From the NCBI GenBank assembly GCA_021732745.1, contig JAKFUK010000001.1, forward strand, positions 198,931 to 262,930: a stretch of 64,000 bases of DNA. The letters are read 5' to 3'. Of this stretch, positions 46,800 to 56,718 are shown piece after piece. The position numbers and the translations under genes are program-made. Below the pieces are notes generated by a model. The model did no database searches and was not told the DNA's origin. It worked only from the letters and a program-made list of their open reading frames with translations. Numbering within the stretch: position 1 is the first letter of the stretch; each line of letters starts with the position of its first letter. This DNA comes from Nevskia sp. Lineage in GTDB: Bacteria; Pseudomonadota; Gammaproteobacteria; Nevskiales; Nevskiaceae.

Positions 46800-47138
46800 A
46801 TGACCAATACCGAAATCGCGACCACTGCAGCAGCCACGGTTCCGCTGGAACACGCGCTGATCCTGGCCGGCATCCTGTTTTCACTCGGGCTGCTGGGCCT
46901 TCTTGTCCGCCGCAACATCCTGTTCGTGCTGATGTCGATCGAAGTGATGATGAATGCCGCCGCCGTCGCCTTCGTGGCCTCCGGCAGCCGCTGGGGTGAA
47001 GCCGATGGCCAGGTGATGTTCATCCTGATCCTGACCTTAGCCGCCGCCGAAGCCAGCGTCGGTCTCGCCCTCGTGCTGCAGCTGTATCGCCGCTTCGAGA
47101 CGCTGGATACCGATGCCGCCAGCGAAATGAAGGGATAA
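46800..47138 (+). CDS. nuoK: NADH-quinone oxidoreductase subunit K
   Basis: A 112-residue membrane subunit with three helices and two conserved glutamates: [17 protein letters not shown] and [17 protein letters not shown] 46800 is chosen; a longer GTG start at 46776 is in frame but adds only a charged octapeptide. The N-terminus ([17 protein letters not shown]) is somewhat longer than in E. coli. Confidence 0.95.
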   Translation: MTNTEIATTAAATVPLEHALILAGILFSLGLLGLLVRRNILFVLMSIEVMMNAAAVAFVASGSRWGEADGQVMFILILTLAAAEASVGLALVLQLYRRFETLDTDAASEMKG

Positions 47139-47144
47139 GCAGAC

Positions 47145-48998
47145 ATGTTCGATCTTCTTTTCCTGGTGTTTCTCGCCCCGATGATCGGCTTCCTGTTGCT
47201 GTCCTTCGGACGCGACAAGTGGAGCGAGAACGCCGCCGCCGTGATCGGTGTCGGCTCGGTCGGCATTTCGGCGGCGGTGGTCGCCGGCTGCGTGTTCCAG
47301 TTCATGACCAGCGCCCCGGAAGGCGGCGTGTTCAGCCAGCATCTGTGGACCTGGATGGACGTCGGCACGTTCAAGCCGGAACTGCGCCTGCGGCTCGATG
47401 GCCTGAGCCTGACCATGCTGTCGGTGATCTGCGGCGTCGGCTTCCTGATCCACCTGTTCGCCTCCTGGTACATGCGCGAAGACCCGGGCTACGGCCGCTT
47501 CTTCTCGTACATGAACCTGTTCGTCATGAGCATGGTGTTCCTGGTGCTCGGCGACAACCTGCTGCTGCTGTATCTGGGCTGGGAAGGCGTGGGGCTGGCC
47601 TCGTATCTCTTGATCGGCTTCTGGTACACCGATGCTGCGAATGGCGCGGCCGCCCGCAAGGCGTTCGTCGTCACCCGCGTCGGCGACACCTTCATGGCGA
47701 TCGCACTGTTCCTGCTCTGGCGCGACCTCGGCACGCTCGACATCCAAGAAATCCTCAAGGCGGCACCGGCGTTCTACGCCGACAAGCCGGACCTGATCAC
47801 GGCGATTGCGCTGCTGATGCTGGGTGGCGCGGTCGGCAAGTCGGCACAGTTACCGCTGCAGACTTGGCTGCCGGACGCGATGGCGGGCCCGACGCCGGTT
47901 TCGGCGCTGATCCATGCGGCAACCATGGTCACCGCTGGCGTCTATCTGATCGCCCGTACCCACACTTTGTTCGAGCTGTCGCCGTTCGCGCTTCAGATGG
48001 TCGGCCTGACCGGTGCCGTGACCCTGCTGATCGCCGGCTTCACGGCGATGGTGCAGACCGACATCAAGCGGGTGCTCGCCTATTCGACGATGAGCCAGAT
48101 CGGCTACATGTTCCTGGCGCTCGGCGCTGGAGCGTGGAGCGCGGCGATCTTCCATCTGATGACCCACGCCTTCTTCAAGGCGCTGCTGTTCCTTGCTTCC
48201 GGTGCGGTGATTCTCGGCTGCCATCACGAGCAGAACATCTTCCACATGGGTGGCCTGCGCAAGAAATTGCCGCTGGCCTTCTGGAGCTTCGTGATCGGCG
48301 GTTCGGCGCTCGCCGCACTGCCCTACATCACCGCCGGTTTCTACTCGAAGGATGAAATCCTGATCGGCGCCTGGGCGGGCGGCAATCACGGCCTGTTCTA
48401 TGCAGCACTCTTCGGTGCTTTCCTGACTTCGATCTACACCTCGCGGCTGATCTTCATCACTTTCTTCGGCAAGTACCACGGCCATGCCGATGTGCATGCC
48501 GGCCATGGCATTTCCTACAACCTGCCGCTGATGGTGCTGATCGTGCTGTCGACCGCCGTCGGCGGCTTCATCCATCCGCCGGTCGATGCCGTGCTGCCGG
48601 CCAGCCCGCACGCCGAGCACAGCCTGCACACCACCATCGCGCTGGTTTCCGGTGCCGTGGCGCTGATCGGCGTCGGTATCGGTTACCTGCTGTTCTTCGG
48701 CGAGCGCCGCTTCGTGACCGCGCTCGGCAAGAACCCGACAGCTAGCCTGATCGCCAGATTCTGGTTCAGCGCCTTCGGTTTCGATTGGCTCTATGACCGC
48801 TTGTTGGTCAAGCCCTTCGTGTTTCTGGTCCACCTGCTCCGCAAGGACATCTTCGACATCGCCGTGATGAGCGTGACTTCCCCGCTGACTGCCCTGAACG
48901 GCTTGTTCGCACGCACCCAGACCGGCCAGATCCGCTGGTATGCCGCCAGCATGGCCGGCGGCGCGGTGCTGATCATCGCCCTGGTGGTGCTGTCATGA
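47145..48998 (+). CDS. nuoL: NADH-quinone oxidoreductase subunit L
   Basis: A 617-residue antiporter-like proton-pumping subunit (E. coli about 613). Seen: [53 protein letters not shown], and [17 protein letters not shown] with the key Lys. The long C-terminal lateral helix follows [13 protein letters not shown]. It overlaps nuoM (ATGA). Confidence 0.97.
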   Translation: MFDLLFLVFLAPMIGFLLLSFGRDKWSENAAAVIGVGSVGISAAVVAGCVFQFMTSAPEGGVFSQHLWTWMDVGTFKPELRLRLDGLSLTMLSVICGVGFLIHLFASWYMREDPGYGRFFSYMNLFVMSMVFLVLGDNLLLLYLGWEGVGLASYLLIGFWYTDAANGAAARKAFVVTRVGDTFMAIALFLLWRDLGTLDIQEILKAAPAFYADKPDLITAIALLMLGGAVGKSAQLPLQTWLPDAMAGPTPVSALIHAATMVTAGVYLIARTHTLFELSPFALQMVGLTGAVTLLIAGFTAMVQTDIKRVLAYSTMSQIGYMFLALGAGAWSAAIFHLMTHAFFKALLFLASGAVILGCHHEQNIFHMGGLRKKLPLAFWSFVIGGSALAALPYITAGFYSKDEILIGAWAGGNHGLFYAALFGAFLTSIYTSRLIFITFFGKYHGHADVHAGHGISYNLPLMVLIVLSTAVGGFIHPPVDAVLPASPHAEHSLHTTIALVSGAVALIGVGIGYLLFFGERRFVTALGKNPTASLIARFWFSAFGFDWLYDRLLVKPFVFLVHLLRKDIFDIAVMSVTSPLTALNGLFARTQTGQIRWYAASMAGGAVLIIALVVLS

Positions 48999-50548
48999 TC
49001 CTCGTCTGGTTGATGGCGATTCCGTTCCTCGGCGGCTTCCTGTGCTGGCAGGGAGAGCGCTTCGGGCGCGGCTTCCCGCGCTGGGTGGGCATGATCACGA
49101 TGACCGCCGTGCTCGGCCTTTCGATCTGGCTGTGGGTGGTCGGCGATTACTCGCAGACCCTGCTGAATCCAGCCAATCCAAAGTGGGTGGCCGAATTCCG
49201 CGCCGACTGGATTCCGCGCCTCGGCATCAGCTTCCATCTGGCGCTCGACGGTCTGTCGCTGGTGCTGATCGCGCTCACCGGCTTGATCGGCGTGCTGGCG
49301 ATCGCCTGCTCGTGGAACGAAGTGCAGCGCAATGTCGGCTTTTTTCACCTGAACCTGCTGTGGAATCTGGCCGGCGTCATCGGCGTGTTCCTGGCCATGG
49401 ATCTTTTCCTGTTCTTCTTCTTCTGGGAAATGATGCTGGTGCCGATGTACTTCCTGATCGCGCTCTGGGGCCACAACATCCCGGGTGGCAAGGGGCGCGT
49501 GTTCGCGGCGACCAAGTTCTTCATCTTCACCCAGGCGTCCGGCCTGCTTATGCTGCTGGCGATCCTGGCGCTGGTATTCGCCCACTACAACGCCACCGGC
49601 ACCATCACGTTCGGTTACCCGGAACTGCTGGAATGGACGCGCTCGGGGGCGATGTCGGCGCAGTTGGAGTGGTGGCTGATGGTCGGCTTCTTCGTTGCTT
49701 TCGCGGTGAAGATGCCGGTGGTGCCGCTGCATTCCTGGCTGCCGGACGCCCATTCGCAGGCGCCGACTGCCGGCTCGGTCGATCTTGCCGGCATCCTGCT
49801 GAAGACGGCGGCCTACGGCATCCTGCGTTTCGCGCTGCCGTTCTTCCCGCATGCTTCGCAGGAGATCGCGCCGTTCGCGATGTGGCTGGGTGTGGCCGGC
49901 ATCATCTACGGTGCGGTGCTGTCGCTGTCGCAGCATGATGTGAAGCGCTTCGTCGCCTACACGTCCGTTTCGCACATGGGTTTCATCCTGGTCGGCATCT
50001 ACTCGGGCACCGAGCAGGCGCTGCAAGGCGTGGTGATGCAGATGCTGGCGCACGGCATCTCGGCGGGCGCGCTGTTCATCCTTTGCGGTGAAGTCTACGA
50101 ACGCCTGCACACCCGCGACATGCGCGAGATGGGTGGCCTGTGGTCACGCCTGCCGTTCCTGCCGCCGATCGCGATGTTCTTCTCGGCTGCTGCCCTCGGC
50201 CTGCCCGGCATGGGCAATTTCATCGGCGAGTTCCTGATTCTGGTCGGCAGCTTCCCGGTCAACCCGGTGATCACCATCGTCTCGACTTCGGGCCTGATCC
50301 TGGCCGCCGTCTACTCGCTGATGATGATGCAGCGCGCCTTCTTCGGCGCTCCGAAGTCGGAAGAGAAACTGCGCGATCTGAACCTGCGTGAAATGACCAC
50401 CATGCTGAGCCTGATGGCGCTGATCCTGTTCATGGGCCTGTATCCGCAACCGATCCTCGATGTCACCAAGGCGACCATGGCCGGCGTGCAGGTCATCTAC
50501 GCAACAGGCCTGCAAGCGCCTGCCGCCGTGGCCGGGGTGCTGCCATGA
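48995..50548 (+). CDS. nuoM: NADH-quinone oxidoreductase subunit M
   Basis: A 517-residue antiporter-like subunit with 14 predicted helices. Seen: FFFFWEMMLVPMYFLIALWG (conserved Glu), VPLHSWLPDAHSQAPTAGSV, and DVKRFVAYTSVSHMGFILVG. Four-base overlaps with nuoL and nuoN indicate tight coupling of the three pump subunits. Confidence 0.97.
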   Translation: MILVWLMAIPFLGGFLCWQGERFGRGFPRWVGMITMTAVLGLSIWLWVVGDYSQTLLNPANPKWVAEFRADWIPRLGISFHLALDGLSLVLIALTGLIGVLAIACSWNEVQRNVGFFHLNLLWNLAGVIGVFLAMDLFLFFFFWEMMLVPMYFLIALWGHNIPGGKGRVFAATKFFIFTQASGLLMLLAILALVFAHYNATGTITFGYPELLEWTRSGAMSAQLEWWLMVGFFVAFAVKMPVVPLHSWLPDAHSQAPTAGSVDLAGILLKTAAYGILRFALPFFPHASQEIAPFAMWLGVAGIIYGAVLSLSQHDVKRFVAYTSVSHMGFILVGIYSGTEQALQGVVMQMLAHGISAGALFILCGEVYERLHTRDMREMGGLWSRLPFLPPIAMFFSAAALGLPGMGNFIGEFLILVGSFPVNPVITIVSTSGLILAAVYSLMMMQRAFFGAPKSEEKLRDLNLREMTTMLSLMALILFMGLYPQPILDVTKATMAGVQVIYATGLQAPAAVAGVLP

Positions 50549-51993
50549 CCCGCAATCAGTTGCTGGCCCTGCTGCCGATCCTGTTCAGCAGCGCCACCGT
50601 GGTCTGGGTGATGACGGCGATCGCGATCAAGCGCCACCACTGGTGGAACGCGACGTTCTCGGTGGTCGGCCTCAATCTGGCGCTGCTCGGCTGTGTGGTC
50701 GCCTATTTCGTGTCGCCGCAGATCGTCACGCCACTCTTGATCGTCGACAGCTATGCCTGCCTGTACATGGCGATGGTGCTGGCCACGGGGCTTGCGACCG
50801 CAACCCTGTCGCACGCCTACATGGAAGGCTATGAAGGCCACAAGGAAGAGGTCTACCTGCTGCTGAACCTGTCGGTGCTCGGCGGGCTGGTGCTGGTCTG
50901 CGCACGGCACTTCGCATCGTTCTTCATCGGCTTGGAACTCTTGAGCGTGCCGCTATACGGCCTGATCGGTTATCTGGTGAAGGAACGCCGCTCGCTCGAA
51001 GCGAGCATGAAGTACCTGGTGCTGTCGGCTGCCGCCTCCGCGTTCATCCTGTTCGGCATGGCGCTGATCTATTCGCAGACCGGCGCCCTGGGCTTTGCCG
51101 AAATCGGCGTCGCCGTGGCGGCGATCACCGGCGGTGCCCCCTACACCGTGATGGTGATGGGTGGCGCGATGATCCTGGTCGGCATCGGCTTCAAGCTGTC
51201 GCTGGCACCGTTCCACCTGTGGACGCCGGATGTCTACGAAGGTGCGCCGGCACCGGTCGCCGCCTATCTGGCAACCGCTTCCAAGGTCGCGGTGATGGCG
51301 GTGCTGCTGCGCTTCTTTGTCGAAGCCAAGGCTTACAACTACGATCTGCTGCTTGACGTGTTGTCGGCACTGGCGATCCTGTCGATCGTCATCGGCAACC
51401 TGCTGGCGCTGTTGCAGGACAATGTCAAGCGCCTGCTGGCCTATTCGTCGATCGCCCACTTCGGCTATCTGCTGGTGGCCTTTATTTCCGCCGGCCAGTT
51501 CGCCACGGAAGCCGTCGGCGTCTACCTGCTGACCTATATCGTGACGACGCTGGCGGCTTTCGGCGTGGTCACCCTGGTGTCCAGCCCGTACAAGGGTCAC
51601 GACGCGGATGTGCTGTGGGATTACCGCAGCCTGTTCTGGCGTCGCCCGTATCTGACGGCGATCATGACCACCTGCATGCTGTCGCTGGCAGGCATTCCGA
51701 TGACCGCCGGCTTCATCGGCAAGTTCTACGCGATCACCGCCGGCGTCGAGAAGCGCGAATGGCTGCTGCTGGCGGCGGTCGTGTTCGGCAGCGCCGTCGG
51801 CCTTTACTACTACCTGCGGGCGATGGTGCAGATGTATCTGCGCGCGCCTTGGGTGCGCAAATACTCCGCGCCGCTGGACTGGGCGCAGGGTACGGGCGGT
51901 GCGATGATGGTGGCCTTGATGCTGCTGATGATTGTGCTCGGCATCTACCCGCAACCGTTCATTTCGGCGATTCAGGCGGCTGGATTGCAGTGA
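50545..51993 (+). CDS. nuoN: NADH-quinone oxidoreductase subunit N
   Basis: A 482-residue antiporter-like subunit, last of the nuo operon. Seen: FIGLELLSVPLYGLIGYLVK, FKLSLAPFHLWTPDVYEGAP, NVKRLLAYSSIAHFGYLLVA. No hairpin terminator is evident before the AT-rich region that follows, so read-through into the toxin-like genes is possible. Confidence 0.97.
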   Translation: MTRNQLLALLPILFSSATVVWVMTAIAIKRHHWWNATFSVVGLNLALLGCVVAYFVSPQIVTPLLIVDSYACLYMAMVLATGLATATLSHAYMEGYEGHKEEVYLLLNLSVLGGLVLVCARHFASFFIGLELLSVPLYGLIGYLVKERRSLEASMKYLVLSAAASAFILFGMALIYSQTGALGFAEIGVAVAAITGGAPYTVMVMGGAMILVGIGFKLSLAPFHLWTPDVYEGAPAPVAAYLATASKVAVMAVLLRFFVEAKAYNYDLLLDVLSALAILSIVIGNLLALLQDNVKRLLAYSSIAHFGYLLVAFISAGQFATEAVGVYLLTYIVTTLAAFGVVTLVSSPYKGHDADVLWDYRSLFWRRPYLTAIMTTCMLSLAGIPMTAGFIGKFYAITAGVEKREWLLLAAVVFGSAVGLYYYLRAMVQMYLRAPWVRKYSAPLDWAQGTGGAMMVALMLLMIVLGIYPQPFISAIQAAGLQ

Positions 51994-52083
51994 ACCAAGT
52001 GTCAATGCAGAGGCTAACGGTTAGATTGCATACAAGCAGCATCTTGGGTTTTCTATTGGGAACATTGGACTAGGCGTAATGCT

Positions 52084-52097
52084 AACGATCAATCGTT
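52084..52097. promoter_or_regulatory. Palindrome before the Tse2-like frame
   Basis: AACGATCAATCGTT is a perfect 6-bp inverted repeat with a 2-nt centre. It directly abuts the Shine-Dalgarno GGAGG (52098-52102) of the toxin-like frame. It could be an operator or a small hairpin limiting translation; no promoter elements could be assigned with confidence nearby. Confidence 0.35.
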
Positions 52098-52109
52098 GGA
52101 GGTTCGCAA

Positions 52110-52563
52110 ATGTCGAAGATCGAGGGTCATTTGTATCGCAGTGTCCGAAAAGATGATTTCGCAGATGGCGTATTAACCGAGGACGGAGAGGGGGTTCGAG
52201 GCGTGCTTCATGGAGACGTTGAGCCTCGGACCATTGTTTTTGGGTAAGAAAACAACACGCCAAGATTGTCGACAAGACCACAACGGGTATTTCAAGATTG
52301 GTCATGGCACTTCACTATGGGACAAGAGAGGTGTTTTCGGCTATTCCAGTTGGCATTATTTTTTGTTACCTGAGGGCGCAATTATTCCTGCTTCGCTGAA
52401 GCTGGTGAAGGGAAGCTGGAGCGACAGATATCAGGGAACTCATTGGCAAATCGAAGTCGCTAGTGGTGGAGAGCTAAGGGCTGATGCTTTGCGAGGAGCG
52501 TTGGAAAATTTAGCTCGCAATTGCGTAGTTCGGGCCAATGAACTTGGGATGAGTCTCAATTAA
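52110..52563 (+). pseudogene. Tse2-like ADP-ribosyltransferase-fold toxin, split by a frameshift
   Basis: Two frames together give a protein of about 150 residues. The first (ATG 52110, GGAGG at 7 nt) encodes 45 residues (SKIEGHLYRSVRKDDF at the start) and ends at TAA 52245. The second continues in the +1 frame to 52563 with GHGTSLWDKRGVF, YFLLPEGAIIPASLKL, YQGTHWQIEVASGG and LENLARNCV. The order and motifs resemble Pseudomonas Tse2 as I recall it (GTSVFDRAGVL, LQATHYTI, LDNFVRNAI; 158 residues). Removing one base in GTTTTTGGG (about 52235-52244) restores one frame. Read-through from nuoN or independent expression are both possible. It may be an inactive gene, a sequencing error or programmed slippage. 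Confidence 0.7.
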
Positions 52564-52594
52564 ACAAACCCCAATTTCTTTTGAGGAATGACCA

Positions 52595-52819
52595 ATGCCC
52601 GAAATCAGCGACAACGCCTTGATGATGTCAATTCAGGCTGTTCACCAAATCGCCGCGCAAAACAGTGCCGAACGCGACGCTGCGACCGGGTCGGAACAAG
52701 CGGGTTACGATGAGATTATCGAGGCCTATGAAATCGCGGCGATGGAGCTGCGACATGTATACGAAAAAGCATGCCTGCAAAACGCCAACTTGCCTCCTTA
52801 CGGCAGTCTCCTGCTTTAG
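52595..52819 (+). CDS. Tsi2-like immunity/antitoxin protein
   Basis: A 74-residue helical acidic protein. Its pattern follows Pseudomonas Tsi2 as I recall it: ALMMSIQAV (Tsi2 TLMVAIQCV), YDEIIEAYEIAAMELRHVYE (Tsi2 LVGYDLAADDLKNAYE), and the ending LPPYGSLL (Tsi2 LPPYDRLI). It would neutralise the toxin encoded 31 bp upstream by direct binding. GAGGA lies about 7 nt before the ATG. The frame is intact, unlike the toxin. No type VI secretion genes are in the window. Confidence 0.75.
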   Translation: MPEISDNALMMSIQAVHQIAAQNSAERDAATGSEQAGYDEIIEAYEIAAMELRHVYEKACLQNANLPPYGSLLL

Positions 52820-52917
52820 TCTGAAGTAGCGTTTTGTAGTCGGGTGCCGCGAAGGCAAGCATCTAGCTGTTGACTTACTGGCTTTAGCCACTGACCACCG
52901 CTTGACCGAGGTTCCCG

Positions 52918-54141
52918 ATGCGCCTGCTGGACCGCATGCTGCGCAGTTTCGTCCGCACCGGCAGCCTGACGGTGATCGCCCCTGATGGTCGCGCGGAAGT
53001 GCATGCCGGTGCGCCCGGCCCGGTGGTCAGCATCCGCCTGACCGATCCCGCGCTCTATCGCACGCTGTTCTTCAACCCTGAACTGAAGGCCGGCGAGGCC
53101 TACATGGACGGGACGCTGGTGGTGGAAGAAGGTTCGATCCGCGATCTGCTGATGATTTTCGCGCTGAACCGCGATCATCTGCGCAGCCAGCCTTTGCAGA
53201 AGGCGGTGCGCGATACCTACAAGCGCCTGCGCAAGCTCGGCAGCCGCAACACCCTGAAGCGCTCGCGCAGCAATGTGGCGCATCACTACGATCTGTCGAA
53301 CGAGCTGTATCGCTTGTTTCTCGACGACGATCTGCATTATTCCTGCGCCTACTTTCAGACGCCGGACGACACGCTCGAAGCCGCGCAGCAGAACAAGCTG
53401 CGCCACATCGCCGCCAAGCTCGATCTGCGGCCCGGTCAGCGCATTCTCGACATCGGCTGCGGCTGGGGCGGCATGGCGCTGTATCTGGCGGCGATTGCCG
53501 ATGTCGAAGTGGTCGGCGTCACCCTGTCGGTCGAACAACACGCTTTGGCGACGGAACGCGCCGCCGCGCGCGGTCTGAGTGACCGCGTGCGCTTTGAACT
53601 CAAGGATTACCGCGATGTGCAGGGGCCGTTCGACCGCATCGTCTCCATCGGCATGTTCGAGCATGTCGGCGTCAGCCAGCATCAGGAATTCTTCGCCAAG
53701 GTGTCCGCCTTGCTCGGCGATGGCGGAGTCGCCCTGATCCACACCATCGGCCGCATGGGCGGGCCGGGTTCGATCTCGCCGTGGTTCCGCAAGTACATCT
53801 TTCCCGGCGCGCATGTGCCGGCGGTATCGGAATTCTCGGCGGCTGCGGAAAGCGCAAAGCTGTGGATCACCGACATCGAAATCCTGCGCCGCCACTACGC
53901 CGAAACGCTGAAGCACTGGGAAGCGCGCTTTCGTCTGCATCGCGGTGCAGCGGAAACCATGTTCGACGCCCGCTTCTGCCGGATGTGGGAGTTCTATCTG
54001 ATCGCCGGAGAAATCGGCTTCCGCTACGGCAAGCAGATGGTGATCCAGATGCAGCTCGCCAAGGCCGGCGATGCGCTGCCGATCACCCGGGATTACCTCG
54101 TTGAGACCGAGCGCCGCCTGCTGTCAGCACCGCCGCGCTGA
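52918..54141 (+). CDS. cfa: Cyclopropane-fatty-acyl-phospholipid synthase
   Basis: A 407-residue SAM-dependent enzyme that adds a methylene bridge to unsaturated acyl chains of membrane phospholipids. Seen: an N-terminal lipid-binding domain (FFNPELKAGEAYMDGTLVVE), VAHHYDLSNELYRLFLD, YSCAYF, SAM motif ILDIGCGWGGMALYLA, VSIGMFEHVG with the active-site Glu region, and FRKYIFPGAHVP. A terminator hairpin follows 30 bp downstream. Confidence 0.95.
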   Translation: MRLLDRMLRSFVRTGSLTVIAPDGRAEVHAGAPGPVVSIRLTDPALYRTLFFNPELKAGEAYMDGTLVVEEGSIRDLLMIFALNRDHLRSQPLQKAVRDTYKRLRKLGSRNTLKRSRSNVAHHYDLSNELYRLFLDDDLHYSCAYFQTPDDTLEAAQQNKLRHIAAKLDLRPGQRILDIGCGWGGMALYLAAIADVEVVGVTLSVEQHALATERAAARGLSDRVRFELKDYRDVQGPFDRIVSIGMFEHVGVSQHQEFFAKVSALLGDGGVALIHTIGRMGGPGSISPWFRKYIFPGAHVPAVSEFSAAAESAKLWITDIEILRRHYAETLKHWEARFRLHRGAAETMFDARFCRMWEFYLIAGEIGFRYGKQMVIQMQLAKAGDALPITRDYLVETERRLLSAPPR

Positions 54142-54170
54142 CGAAGGGAATCCAGCGTCGCGCAAAAAAA

Positions 54171-54198
54171 AGGCGGGCATCCAGCAGGATGCCCGCCT
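54171..54198. terminator. Bidirectional terminator between cfa and a convergent gene
   Basis: A perfect 12-bp stem (AGGCGGGCATCC and its complement) with loop AGCA. An A-run of eight bases lies on its left and a T-rich tail (CTTTGCTT) on its right. It serves the convergent gene ending at 54220 best and probably cfa as well. Confidence 0.88.
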
Positions 54199-54219
54199 CT
54201 TTGCTTGCCGCCCAACCGA

Positions 54220-54723
54220 TCAGCGATTGAACGACAGCCCTTCGAGACCCGGCATCGCGTTGCTGCTGGCCAGGCGCAGCGCGCCGCTGTTCAGGATGGC
54301 CGCGATCTGGGTTGCACTGTTCATGATGGTGGCACCGATCGGCACCGTCAGCGGCGCGCCGGGTGCGGCAATGCGCATCAGCAGCGGATCAATCGCCTGA
54401 TAGGTCGGCAGCAGGGCATCGTAGGAGTTGTTGAACATGGTCACCGTAAAATCGCGGAGCGCGTGCAGGCGCGGCGTGTTTTCCGTCAGCACGATGACCG
54501 CGCTGCTGAAACCATTGCGGCCGGCGACGAAGCCATCGACGGTATTACCAGCGAAGAACAGCGGCGTGGCACCGCCGAAACCGCCCGGCAAGGCCGGTGT
54601 ACCTGCGAGCAGCGCGGCACCGGCACCACGGCCGTTGAGGATGCCGAAGCCGAAAACAGTGCTCTGCGCCGAGGCGCAACCGGCTGCCGCCAGCAAGGCC
54701 AGCGCAAGAATGGAACGCTTCAT
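54220..54723 (-). CDS. Exported hypothetical protein
   Basis: A 167-residue protein with an N-terminal signal (SILALALLAAAGCASAQ). The Cys in AAAGCAS could be a weak lipobox, but ordinary cleavage after ASA is equally plausible. The mature part is Gly/Ala-rich (GFGILNGRGAGAALLAG) with no recognised domain. Residues near 85-105 (TENTPRLHALRDFTVTMF) look helical. The start at 54723 gives the signal peptide and has GGAG upstream (CAGGAGAAACAC). The function is unknown. It is convergent with cfa. Confidence 0.65.
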   Translation of the reverse strand: MKRSILALALLAAAGCASAQSTVFGFGILNGRGAGAALLAGTPALPGGFGGATPLFFAGNTVDGFVAGRNGFSSAVIVLTENTPRLHALRDFTVTMFNNSYDALLPTYQAIDPLLMRIAAPGAPLTVPIGATIMNSATQIAAILNSGALRLASSNAMPGLEGLSFNR

Positions 54724-54872
54724 GTGTTTCTCCTGGATCACGTCGGAACGGAATACGTCTGGGGGAAAGCCGTGCGGACGCCGCCACATTCGACTTTGCT
54801 GCCGAAGCTAGCGCGCCGACCGCAACTTGTGCAACCGGTCTTGACGCGGATTCAGGCGCGCTGTCGGCCCCG

Positions 54873-55625
54873 TTACAGCACCTGGCGCAGGAAAGTCTGC
54901 AAGCGTTCGTGTTTCGGCGCGCCAAAAAAGGCTTCCGGCGCGTCTTCGCACAGGATTTCGCCGGCATCCATGAAAATCACCCGATCGGCCACCGCGCGGG
55001 CAAAACCCATTTCGTGGGTGACCACGCACATGGTCATGCCCTCAACGGCGAGCTGCTTCATCACTTCCAGCACCTCGCCGACCATTTCCGGGTCGAGCGC
55101 GCTGGTCGGTTCGTCGAACAGGATCACTGCCGGCTGCATGGCCAGCGCGCGGGCAATGGCCACCCGCTGCTGCTGACCGCCCGACAACTGCGCCGGATAG
55201 CAGTCGTGCTTCTCCGACAGCCCCACTTTTTTCAGCAGCGCCCTTGCCCGCTCTTCGGCCGCAGCGGCCGTGAGCTTCAGCACCTTGATCGGCGCCAGGC
55301 TCAGGTTTTCCAGCACGGTGAGGTGCGGAAACAGGTTGAACTGCTGGAACACCATGCCAACGCGCTGACGAAGGCTGCGCAGATCGGCGGAACGCTGATG
55401 CAGGACATGGCCATCGACGACGATCTCGCCGCCGGTGATCGCTTCCAGGCCATTGAAGGTGCGCAGCAGGGTCGATTTGCCGGAACCGCTGGGGCCGACG
55501 ATCACCACCACCTCGCCCGCCTTGACGGACAGCGACGCGCGTTTCAAACCCAGCACGCCGTTCGGATAACGCTTCTCGATGCCGCGTGCCTCGATCAACA
55601 CGCCGTCATTCATGGTCTGGCTCAT
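54873..55625 (-). CDS. Polar amino acid ABC transporter, ATP-binding protein
   Basis: A 250-residue GlnQ/HisP-type ATPase: Walker [30 protein letters not shown] (family-typical), signature [15 protein letters not shown], Walker B VILFDEP followed by TSALDPE, and switch His in [19 protein letters not shown]. It energises uptake of an amino acid together with the overlapping permease (4 bp). No substrate-binding protein gene is adjacent. Confidence 0.93.
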   Translation of the reverse strand: MSQTMNDGVLIEARGIEKRYPNGVLGLKRASLSVKAGEVVVIVGPSGSGKSTLLRTFNGLEAITGGEIVVDGHVLHQRSADLRSLRQRVGMVFQQFNLFPHLTVLENLSLAPIKVLKLTAAAAEERARALLKKVGLSEKHDCYPAQLSGGQQQRVAIARALAMQPAVILFDEPTSALDPEMVGEVLEVMKQLAVEGMTMCVVTHEMGFARAVADRVIFMDAGEILCEDAPEAFFGAPKHERLQTFLRQVL

Positions 55626-56575
55626 CCCTGCACCGCATAGCTTTTTTCAAGCCGGCGCACGGCCACCGACAGCACGCCGGTCAGCAGCAGATACATCAGC
55701 GCCACCACGAACCAGACCTCGAAAGGACTGAACGTGGAACTGACCACCTCGCGGCCGGCCTTGGTCAGATCGGTCAGCGCCATCACCGACACCAGCGAGG
55801 AATCCTTGATCAGATTGATGGACTGCCCGGCCAGCGGTGGCAGCACCCGCCGGGTCGCCTGCGGCAGGATCACGTAACGCATGATCTGGAAGCCGGACAG
55901 GCCGACACTTTGCGCCGCCTCGGTCTGCCCTTTCGGCACCGCTTCGATGCCGGCGCGAACGATTTCCGCCACGTAGGCACCGGTGAACACCGCCAGCGCC
56001 ACCACGCCGGCCGCGAAGGCGGAAAGTTGCAGCACCGTGCCGATGAAGAAATAGACAATGAAGATCTGCACCAGCAGCGGCGTGCCGCGAATCACTTCGA
56101 CATAGAACGCCGACAGATCGCGCGCCGCCGGGTTCTTCGACACCCGTCCCAGGCCCACGACCAAGCCCAGCAGCAATGCGAATACCAGCGACAAGGCCGA
56201 AATCTTCAGAGTCAGCCACAGGCCGACCAGCAGCGGGCCGGGGCCGATGGCATCGGTCTTGGCGATCACATCGCCTTCAAAGACCAGATCGCCGTTGCCG
56301 GCGACGATGGCGCTGAAGCCTGTGAACTGGTGGGTTTCGCTGCCGCGCAGCGCGGTCATCGACAGCTTGCCGTCGTCGGAAACCACGACGAAGCCATCGA
56401 ACGGTGCTGTCTGATCCTCGCCTTCGGTGGAGATCAGATATTGCGGAATCCGCTCCCAGCGCCAGGTGTAGTCGATGCGCTTGCTGGCCACGTACAGGCC
56501 GATGCCGAGCGCGGCCAGCAAAGCGACGGCAAAGCCGTGCCAGAGCCAGCGGGAAAGAGGAGTGGGCATATGCAA
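55622..56575 (-). CDS. Polar amino acid ABC transporter, permease
   Basis: A 317-residue HisM/GltK-type inner-membrane permease. The first helix (residues about 12-29) is followed by an unusual periplasmic segment of about 85 residues ([19 protein letters not shown] to [13 protein letters not shown]). The conventional core follows: [35 protein letters not shown], and the EAA loop [21 protein letters not shown] (pieces). ATG 56569 is a possible start too. A similar insert occurs in some proteobacterial amino-acid permeases. Confidence 0.9.
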   Translation of the reverse strand: MHMPTPLSRWLWHGFAVALLAALGIGLYVASKRIDYTWRWERIPQYLISTEGEDQTAPFDGFVVVSDDGKLSMTALRGSETHQFTGFSAIVAGNGDLVFEGDVIAKTDAIGPGPLLVGLWLTLKISALSLVFALLLGLVVGLGRVSKNPAARDLSAFYVEVIRGTPLLVQIFIVYFFIGTVLQLSAFAAGVVALAVFTGAYVAEIVRAGIEAVPKGQTEAAQSVGLSGFQIMRYVILPQATRRVLPPLAGQSINLIKDSSLVSVMALTDLTKAGREVVSSTFSPFEVWFVVALMYLLLTGVLSVAVRRLEKSYAVQG

Positions 56576-56718
56576 TTCAAGAGCGAATCCCGTGCCATGA
56601 CGGGATTGCGGGCCAAAGAGGGAACTTATCGCCCGGACGATACCGGTTTTGCTGGCGGCTGTTAAGGAATGACTGACTTCGGCATCCGCTCATGAACGGC
56701 AACGGCTTTTAGCGCGGA

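Noticed and set aside
51994..52917. Searched for an integrase, transposase or target-site duplication around the AT-richer toxin-like island
   Set aside because: None is visible. Transfer is suggested only by base composition and content, so no mobile element is annotated.
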